The position numbers and the translations under genes were made by a program. From the NCBI RefSeq assembly GCF_038002825.1, contig NZ_JBBODF010000001.1, forward strand, positions 4,030,001 to 4,094,000: a stretch of 64,000 nt of DNA. Reading direction: 5' to 3'. The stretch is from Paenibacillus sp. FSL H8-0048 (GTDB taxonomy: Bacteria > Bacillota > Bacilli > Paenibacillales > Paenibacillaceae). The notes beneath the pieces were generated by a model, which saw only the letters and a program-made list of their open reading frames with translations, was not told the DNA's origin and did no database searches. Numbering within the stretch: position 1 is the first letter of the stretch; every line of letters starts with the position of its first letter. Of this stretch, positions 58,683 to 64,000 are shown piece after piece.

Positions 58683-59395
58683 GTTGTGATGTCCTTCCCC
58701 TTCTGTGTCTGTTCTTGTCTATTGCCGTTCAAATCGACTACCTTGACGCTCTTCACTGCCGGAAGCGCCCGCAGCTTCTCCAGCAGCTCCGCCGTGGCTG
58801 ACTCATCCAGCTCCAGCACCGTCAAGGCCGCCCCGCTGCGGTTCTTCCGGTCGAGTGACATATGTCCAATATTGAACTGTCCCTCCCGCATGACATCCGT
58901 AACACTGGCCAGCACACCCAGATAATCCATATGCTGAATAAGTACCGTCGGGTACATGCCGGTCAGCTTCACACTGAAGCCGTCAATATCCACAATCTCA
59001 ATATTGCCGCCGCCGATGGATGTGCCGGTAAGGGTCATCTCCGTCCCGCTCTCCCTGCCTGTAAGACGCAGACGGACCGTATTGGGATGGGGAAACAGCC
59101 CCGTTCCCTGACCGAAGGAGATACTCATCCCGGCTTCGGCCGCAAGCTCAATGGAATCCGGCAGCCGGTGGTCGTCCGTGGCGAAGTCAAGCAGCCCCCC
59201 GGCGATCGCCCGGTCTGTCCCGTGTCCCTGATAAGTCGCGGCAAAAGAACCGAAGAACGTAACCTCGGCCTCTCCCGGCAGCTCACCAAGCACCTGCCTT
59301 GCCGCCCGTCCGATCCGCGCGGCTCCCGCTGTATGAGAACTGGAAGGCCCGACCATGGCCGGACCTATAATTGAGAATACATCTTTAAATCTCAT
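58679..59395 (-). CDS. sdaAB: L-serine dehydratase, iron-sulfur-dependent, beta subunit
   Basis: The beta chain of the same enzyme, 238 residues. The SDH-beta domain has IIGPAMVGPSSSHTAGAARIG, the serine-binding loop; an ACT domain fills the last 80 residues (VLASVTDVMREGQFNIGHM, ALTVLELDE). CGGGAG lies nine bases before the ATG. The two genes form an operon without further members. Upstream is a 150-base gap without a recognisable operator. Confidence 0.93.
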   Translation of the reverse strand: MRFKDVFSIIGPAMVGPSSSHTAGAARIGRAARQVLGELPGEAEVTFFGSFAATYQGHGTDRAIAGGLLDFATDDHRLPDSIELAAEAGMSISFGQGTGLFPHPNTVRLRLTGRESGTEMTLTGTSIGGGNIEIVDIDGFSVKLTGMYPTVLIQHMDYLGVLASVTDVMREGQFNIGHMSLDRKNRSGAALTVLELDESATAELLEKLRALPAVKSVKVVDLNGNRQEQTQKGKDITT

Positions 59396-59545
59396 AGTTC
59401 TGGTCTCCCGCTATCTAAATTCGGCCATGTACAGCGAATGATGTATTGATGTACATCTGTTCATTATACAGCACCTATATATTATACTGCGTCCGCACCA
59501 AAGCTACACTATTACATGAATTGTGATCTATTATCCGCTGTTCTT

Positions 59546-59956
59546 TTATTTTGAGAAAAGCAATAGCCCGTCCCGCTCCTGCCAGCCGATACCTGTCCAG
59601 AAGCTGCGGCCAAGGGCATTATCTTCGATCACCATGAGATGGCATTTCGTTATGCCCGCTTCCCGCAGTTCCGCGAGGCAACGCCTCACCAGCTCACGGC
59701 CTGTACCGCTTCCCCGGCTGCCACTGTCGACTGCCACATGATACATATAGCCTCTGCGTCCGTCATGCCCGCACATCGCTGTGCCCATAAGGGTGCCGTC
59801 CTCCTTCACGCACACCTGGCTGATCCCCGGATTCCGCTCCAGATAACGGATAATATGCTCACGCGAGTCGGCTTCACTGAGACCCATTCCGTCCGTATTC
59901 TCCCATAACCGGTAAGCCGCCTCGTAATCGTCCCCTGTCATTGCTCTATATATCAT
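59546..59956 (-). CDS. GNAT-family N-acetyltransferase
   Basis: A small acetyltransferase of 136 residues. The acetyl-CoA loop is readable as RGSGTGRELVRRCLAEL, after the beta strand YMYHVAVDSGSR, and the C-terminal NALGRSFWTGIGWQER is the usual final helix-strand. The N-terminal half (AYRLWENTDGMGLSEADSRE) recalls the group that includes YpeA-type proteins. Substrate unknown. GGGGGAGAATG precedes the ATG. Confidence 0.88.
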   Translation of the reverse strand: MIYRAMTGDDYEAAYRLWENTDGMGLSEADSREHIIRYLERNPGISQVCVKEDGTLMGTAMCGHDGRRGYMYHVAVDSGSRGSGTGRELVRRCLAELREAGITKCHLMVIEDNALGRSFWTGIGWQERDGLLLFSK

Positions 59957-60061
59957 GCATTCTCCCCCATTTCTATGTTAATGACTCCGCTTCACGCCGC
60001 ACGCTTTTCTGGGCGCATGCATACCCATATACGGAAGAGATGAGCCAGCAAGGAGGAGTAA

Positions 60062-60375
60062 CCCCCGATCAACCCTGTGTATGACTATTCGTCCACCAAA
60101 GGCGCTATCGTCTCCTTCACCCGTTCTCTCGCCTTGTCCCTCGCCGCCAGCGGCATCCGCGTCAACAGCGTAGCTCCCGGTCCGGTCTGGACGCCCTGAT
60201 TCCTGCCAGCTTCTCTGCGGAGGAGGTCAGTGTCTTCGGCACAGAGATTCCGTTCAAGCGTGCGGCACAGCCTTACGAACTGGCAGGAGCCTATGTGTAC
60301 CTGGCCAGCGGCGATGCTTCTTATGTAACCCGCACCTGCATTCATGTTAACGGCGGGGACATGGTTGCCAGTTGA
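60062..60375 (+). pseudogene. Decayed short-chain dehydrogenase/reductase (SDR) gene
   Basis: The C-terminal third of a classical SDR. The catalytic YxxxK is seen in VYDYSSTKGAIVSFTRSLA, followed by GIRVNSVAPGPVWTP; the frame then shifts by one base at about 60194-60197 and continues as LIPASFSAEEV ... IHVNGGDMVAS and stop at 60375. The N-terminal two thirds, including the NAD-binding GxxxGxG, are missing. Both the deletion and the frameshift make it non-functional. Confidence 0.85.
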
Positions 60376-60442
60376 TCTATGTCCAGGCTTCAGCCGGTCA
60401 CTCCGGCCGTGTTCATCCCCCACCCCGAAAGGATGTATAGCG

Positions 60443-60898
60443 ATGAATCAACACAACGATTTCAACCTGCCTTCTGTCCGCCTGAATGCGGGCATGTACG
60501 CTCTAGCTAAGCTGTCGGCCGCCGGATTGACCTTCATCCTGCTCTCCCTGTTCATGCTGATCCATGGCTATGAGAACGGAATTCCGTCCGGCTGGCCGGT
60601 ATCGGTGCCTTATGCCATCTACGCCTACGGCCTGCCGGCTGCCATCCTGGCCGATGCGCTGCTGCGCATGTTCCGCTCCACCTCGCTCAGCCCGGCGCTG
60701 GCCCTGTACGCCATTGCCGGCTATGGCGCCGGCCTGTGGCTCGCTGCGGAGCAGGGCGGCGACGCCCTCGTCTCCGGCCTTACCGGACTCGCAATCCTGC
60801 TGCTGTTCCGCATCGCCCAGATCGCGGGCGAACGCTTCCCGATCCTGCTTCCCTTCTTCGCCCTGTTCATTCCGCTGGTCTATCTGGTTCTATTCTGA
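60443..60898 (+). CDS. Hypothetical membrane protein, 151 residues
   Basis: An integral membrane protein with four or five hydrophobic segments (AAGLTFILLSLFMLIHGY, YAIYAYGLPAAILADALL, ALALYAIAGYGAGLWLA, GLTGLAILLLFRIAQ and ILLPFFALFIPLVYLVLF). There is no known motif. AAAGGA lies nine bases before the ATG at 60443. It follows the SDR remnant by 68 bases. Function unknown. Confidence 0.65.
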   Translation: MNQHNDFNLPSVRLNAGMYALAKLSAAGLTFILLSLFMLIHGYENGIPSGWPVSVPYAIYAYGLPAAILADALLRMFRSTSLSPALALYAIAGYGAGLWLAAEQGGDALVSGLTGLAILLLFRIAQIAGERFPILLPFFALFIPLVYLVLF

Positions 60899-61242
60899 CC
60901 TGGACGGTTTCAGGGGAGGCGGGGTACTGGGCTGGAGAGCGGGTAAGGCTCGGATAGCCGGAGGGCTGGTATACCAGCTAGGGCTGTAACATTGAGTAGG
61001 CTGGTATCCAGGCTAACGGAGTAAAGTAACCTCTAAATTTATAGATTGGCTCAGTAAGAGGACACCACAGACTATTGTGTTCGGTTTTTCGCATACGTTG
61101 GGCCCGATGACCTCGCGCGGGCAAATTGTGTTCGGTTTAATACGAAAATAAAAGTACCGGAAAATGCGCAGCAGAACGGGTTTTGACAAAAAAAGACCCA
61201 CCGCCCCAAAAAAACGTTTCGTTTTTTTTGAAAAAGGGAAGA

Positions 61243-62484
61243 CTATTGGATAGGATTTAATTGCACGCTATATCCTAACTGCTGGATATAGTTCACGTAC
61301 CTATCTAACGTGTTTTTCTTGGACGTCTCATCGCCTAGTGAGACGTCTATTTCTTGGTATGACCTCTTCTCCCGCATCAGGGCATGGAGGATTCGAATCA
61401 GCAAATGCGCGGTGGCGACGTTTGCTTTTTTATCGCCTCTTCTCTTACGTATTCGTCGAAAAAATTGGCCGATCCGGTTCGAGGAGCGAGAGTTCGCCCA
61501 AGCCGCCTGACACAAGGCCCCTTTCAGATGCTTGTTCCCTTGCATCGTTTTTGACTTTCTTCGCTTTCCCGCGCTTTCGTTGTTCCCTGGACACACCCCC
61601 GCCCATGATGCAAACTGCGCATCACTCGGGAACATTTCCGCGACATGCGGCCCCACTTCGGCAAAGATGGTCACGGCAGACGTCCGCTCAATTCCTGGAA
61701 TGGAGTCAATTTGTTCAATCACCTCCAGGTACGGTTCTGCCTTCGCCTCGATTCGAGCTTCCAGCTCCGTGATCCTTTTCTCCAAATAGACCAAGTGGTC
61801 CCAGTGGTCTCGAATCATCTCGCGGTGATGACGGCGCAACTTGCCATTGAGCGCGTCTAGCAACTGCGGAACTTTCTTTTTCAAACGGGTTTTGACCAGG
61901 TTTTTAACGGTCCCTTCGTCGATGACCTCGCCGTCCATGATCTTCTGGAGCAGGCCCCGTCCCGAAACCCCATATAGATCGGACATAAAGGTGGTTAGCT
62001 TAATGTTGGCATCCTGCAGGATTTTGTGAATGCGGTTTTTCTCCGCCGTCACCGCCTGCACCATCTTACTCCGGTAACGGGTCAAGTCTCGCAAATCCCG
62101 GATGTCTTGTTCGGGCACCATACTGCCTTCAATGAGCCCGCAACGGTGCAATTGCGCTAACCAGCGCGCATCTTGCATGTCACTTTTTCGACCCGGCGTA
62201 TTCTTTACCCGCTGGGCGTTGGCCAAGACCAGATCACAACTGCCCTCTAAGATGTTCCATACCGGTTTCCATAACACGCCCGTACTCTCCATCACCACCT
62301 CCCGACAGCCTTGTTCACTCAGCCAATCTTGCAGGCCTAGCAATTCTTTGGTTGTCGTCCCAAAGGTTTTCAGGTGACATTGGGGTTTCTGTTCGATCGG
62401 TCCTTTCAACACGCAGGCCACAACGGTTTCCTGGTGCACGTCCAGACCGGCGCAACACATACGTACAGCATCCATTCCAATCAT
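61243..62484 (-). CDS. IS110-family (DEDD) transposase
   Basis: An RNA-guided recombinase of 413 residues. The N-terminal RuvC-like domain has Asp15 in CCAGLDVHQE, the Glu in VVMESTGVLWKPVW, and PGRKSDMQDARWLAQL with further acidic residues. A coiled-coil region follows, and the C-terminal Tnp domain has IPGIERTSAVTIFAEVG, FASWAGVCPGNNESAGKRRKSK (with the catalytic Ser in NESAGK) and LLIRILHALM. The frame is intact. The ATG at 62484 or the Met three codons later may be the start. The element lies in a hairpin repeat array, matching the habit of some family members to enter REP-like palindromes. Confidence 0.92.
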   Translation of the reverse strand: MIGMDAVRMCCAGLDVHQETVVACVLKGPIEQKPQCHLKTFGTTTKELLGLQDWLSEQGCREVVMESTGVLWKPVWNILEGSCDLVLANAQRVKNTPGRKSDMQDARWLAQLHRCGLIEGSMVPEQDIRDLRDLTRYRSKMVQAVTAEKNRIHKILQDANIKLTTFMSDLYGVSGRGLLQKIMDGEVIDEGTVKNLVKTRLKKKVPQLLDALNGKLRRHHREMIRDHWDHLVYLEKRITELEARIEAKAEPYLEVIEQIDSIPGIERTSAVTIFAEVGPHVAEMFPSDAQFASWAGVCPGNNESAGKRRKSKTMQGNKHLKGALCQAAWANSRSSNRIGQFFRRIRKRRGDKKANVATAHLLIRILHALMREKRSYQEIDVSLGDETSKKNTLDRYVNYIQQLGYSVQLNPIQ

Positions 62485-62740
62485 CCTCCATCGTCAGCTT
62501 ACAAATCATGCGCTCGAGTGAGTGTAATTTAATACACGTACTTTTGGGGGCTACAATAGGCGATGCTCGAAAAGCGCAATAGAACAGTTTTTCGCACGGG
62601 GTGTATCCCAGTAACCGTTTCCGCCCTTTGATTTGTATATGTAGTGTTGACGACTACAGCCTCTTTTAGAATGGATGCGACGGATGCCACCCACTTATTT
62701 TCATTCCTGGGGGTGACAAGGTCTCTGTCTTGTCATGCCT
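62485..62740 (-). ncRNA. Candidate bridge RNA region of the IS110-family element
   Basis: 256 bases of non-coding DNA between the right end of the element and the transposase start. In the IS110 group the bridge RNA is made from this side. It contains GTTTTTCGCA at 62587-62596, a ten-base match to the loop and right arm of the target hairpin, next to a CGAAAA / TTTTCG dyad. RNA limits are not determined. Confidence 0.45.
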
Positions 62741-62815
62741 GTTTTTCGCATACATTGGGTTCAATTACCTCGCGCGGACAAATTGTGTTCGGTTTTTCGC
62801 ATACGTTGGGCTCGG

Positions 62816-63200
62816 TGAACTTCCTCAAGCACAGCGTGTTAACTCCTATCCTCCGGCTCATTGCGCGCTATTGTATGCCCGCAGCAAACAATTGGACAAA
62901 TGTGTCTTAATTCATCCGCTTCTGCCGATTACAGGCAAGCAGGTGGAAAAACTACAACTAATAGAGTTAGTTTCGCCGCCTGGGGTGAAACGCGCTAAAT
63001 TAAGTGCCGTTTATCCAGCTAACGTCCCGCCAGCGCTCATCCGCTCATCAGCAGGTGGACAATATCCACCTATTATCCGCTAAAGCAGACAGCAGACTAA
63101 TATAAACTTTGACCTCGAAGCAGGGCCGTGCGCCAGAGCGAGCACGAGCTTGAATTTGTTAAAGGGATGTTGGTTGGAGACATCAAGCTGGTGCTTACAC
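62816..63200. other. Intergenic stretch without a recognised gene
   Basis: Between the last hairpin unit and the convergent nnrD end. There are short frames only. A weak palindromic patch (AACTACAACTAATAGAGTTAG) and two similar TTATCC-GCTAA motifs near 63012 and 63073 may be remnants of repeats. Confidence 0.5.
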
Positions 63201-64000
63201 TTACAGCGCTTCGATAATATCACCGGCGATCAGGGCGGCAGGATGGTCCCGCTTCCGGGCGGCGCGTTCTCCGGCCAGCCCATGCAAATATACTCCGAAT
63301 GCTGCGGCCTGATCCGCTTCCAGACCCTGGGCCAGCAGACCGGAGATGATGCCCGTCAGCACATCTCCCGCACCGCCGGTTCCCATACCGGGATGCCCGG
63401 TGATGTTAATATAGGCCTGCCCTTCAGGCGTTGCTATTACGGTATGGGCTCCTTTGAGTACAAGGATTACCCCATGCTGAACTGCGTAAGACAATGCCAG
63501 CCCGATCCGGTCCCGCTGCACCTCTGCTGCAGATATCCCCGCCAGACGGGCCATCTCGCCTGGATGAGGAGTCAGAATAACCGGATGTCGGCGGCTCCAG
63601 CTCCGGTAATCGGCATCTGCCAGTATATTCAGCGCATCCGCATCGATAACCATAGGACCCTCCGTCTCCTCCCACAGTCTGCGGAGCCACTCCGTATCTC
63701 CTTCGAACCGGCCCAGGCCGGGGCCGATGGCTGTACAATCGCGGCTGGTGCTCAGCCGCAGCACTTCAGCGGTTGTACCTGCGTTCCACTCCCCGTCACC
63801 TCCGGTGACCGGGGCCAGCATCAGCTCCGGTACAGAACCGATCACATAGGGCAGCAGCTTCTCCGGCAGCGCCCAGGTTACCAGCCCGCAGCCTGCACGT
63901 AGTGCAGCGCGGGCAGACAACAGACCTGCGCCGCTCATGCGCAGGCTTCCTGCTGCAAGCAGGACATGCCCGTAGGTGCCCTTGTGGCCCTCGGGCGAAC
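63201..64000 (-). CDS. nnrD: ADP-dependent NAD(P)H-hydrate dehydratase (partial)
   Basis: The frame runs off the right edge; 266 residues are visible. It is the YjeF C-terminal / NnrD domain that repairs hydrated NAD(P)H using ADP or ATP. Visible landmarks are HKGTYGHVLLAAGSLRMSGAG at the upstream edge, IGPGLGRFEGD, VIDADALNIL, ILTPHPGEMARL and the phosphate loop GTGGAGDVLTGII. The true start lies beyond the window; it may be fused to an NnrE epimerase domain, as in most bacteria. Confidence 0.9.
   Translation of the reverse strand, partial: SPEGHKGTYGHVLLAAGSLRMSGAGLLSARAALRAGCGLVTWALPEKLLPYVIGSVPELMLAPVTGGDGEWNAGTTAEVLRLSTSRDCTAIGPGLGRFEGDTEWLRRLWEETEGPMVIDADALNILADADYRSWSRRHPVILTPHPGEMARLAGISAAEVQRDRIGLALSYAVQHGVILVLKGAHTVIATPEGQAYINITGHPGMGTGGAGDVLTGIISGLLAQGLEADQAAAFGVYLHGLAGERAARKRDHPAALIAGDIIEAL

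Larger units (their letters stand above)
61137..62740 (-). mobile_element. IS110-family insertion sequence inside a hairpin repeat
   Basis: A 1,604-base insertion, flanked by a duplicated GT dinucleotide, with no inverted terminal repeats, as expected of IS110 elements. The limits come from the interrupted 51-base repeat. It holds one transposase gene on the minus strand, with 256 bases of non-coding DNA upstream of the gene and 106 downstream. Long upstream non-coding ends of this family encode the bridge RNA. Confidence 0.8.
61074..62815. repeat. Three-unit hairpin repeat array, split by an IS110-family element (61-kb locus)
   Basis: Unit 1 starts at 61074 and unit 2 at 61125 (51 bases). 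Unit 2 is broken in its loop at 61136. Its right half resumes at 62741 (GTTTTTCGCATACATTGGG) and unit 3 starts at 62782. Removing 1,606 bases restores a 51-base step. The core is ATTGTGTTCG, GTTTTT, CGCATACGTTGGG with a linker containing CCTCGCGCGG. Confidence 0.85.

Noticed and set aside
61136..62535. TTTAATAC at 61136 and 62528 as a target-site duplication
   Set aside because: An 8-base direct repeat is atypical for IS110 elements and would leave 200 bases of unexplained sequence before the array resumes.
62730..62760. TTGTCATGCC before GTTTTTCGCATAC as an intact hairpin unit, placing the IS110 end near 62586
   Set aside because: The left arm fits poorly, while placing the junction at 62740/62741 restores the exact 51-base spacing and the linker sequence of the array. 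The motif at 62587 is better explained as element-internal.

Overview
The window looks like chromosome of a Paenibacillus-type, spore-former-lineage Firmicute. The evidence is moderate-to-high GC coding sequence, strong AGGAGG ribosome binding sites, frequent TTG starts, SLH-domain and LPxTG surface proteins, a YesMN/LplABC sugar-uptake locus, a T-box in front of serS, and futalosine/menaquinone-type prenyl genes. The genus is an inference from gene content; no marker gene that would settle it was read.

Layout. 0-12.5 kb: a polyprenyl diphosphate synthase, a lipoprotein, then a long leftward block: NusG-II protein, Gx-type membrane protein, ECF transporter ATPases and EcfT, U32 peptidase-like protein, class III aminotransferase, UbiA prenyltransferase. 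An HD-GYP c-di-GMP phosphodiesterase lies beyond it. 13-18 kb: an alpha/beta hydrolase and a 1,047-residue Thr-Pro-repeat LPxTG adhesin behind a c-di-GMP-I riboswitch with terminator. 18.5-23.3 kb: tiny membrane-peptide genes, an ASCH protein, an IS1182-family element, and an AT-rich patch with a secreted protein. 23.5-31 kb: tRNA-Thr, small metabolic genes, a cobalamin riboswitch controlling nrdD-nrdG, an FMN reductase and T-box-serS. 31-41 kb: a giant SLH-anchored nuclease/5'-nucleotidase, a regulator-MFS pair, a phosphatase and an AAC(3)-like protein. 41-56 kb: a carbohydrate locus with YesN/YesM, an oligosaccharide ABC importer, a GH94/GH161-like phosphorylase, a GH30 enzyme and a LacI regulator with a perfect operator palindrome. 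56-64 kb: HNH endonuclease, YwbE, serine dehydratase, GNAT, an SDR pseudogene, an IS110-family element, and the end of an NAD(P)HX dehydratase gene.

The most unusual signal is non-coding. At least seven intergenic loci carry tandem or paired units with a 51-52 bp period. Each unit is a short hairpin plus a GC-rich linker. The stem sequence differs between loci but stays self-complementary, which suggests selection for structure. An IS110-family element has inserted exactly inside the loop of one such hairpin; removing 1,606 bp restores the 51-bp period exactly. The upstream non-coding region of that element shares a 10-nt match with the target, as would be expected if a bridge RNA directs it to these repeats. 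Other repeat families (a ~100-bp double hairpin in two copies; a 25-bp motif in four copies forming interleaved inverted repeats) add to an unusually repeat-rich intergenic landscape.

Regulatory logic visible in sequence: c-di-GMP riboswitch to adhesin; B12 riboswitch plus NrdR-like boxes plus four 11-bp-phased DnaA-box-like repeats to anaerobic ribonucleotide reductase; T-box to serS; LacI operator to the glucan enzyme, with a 14-base partial copy inside the importer gene.
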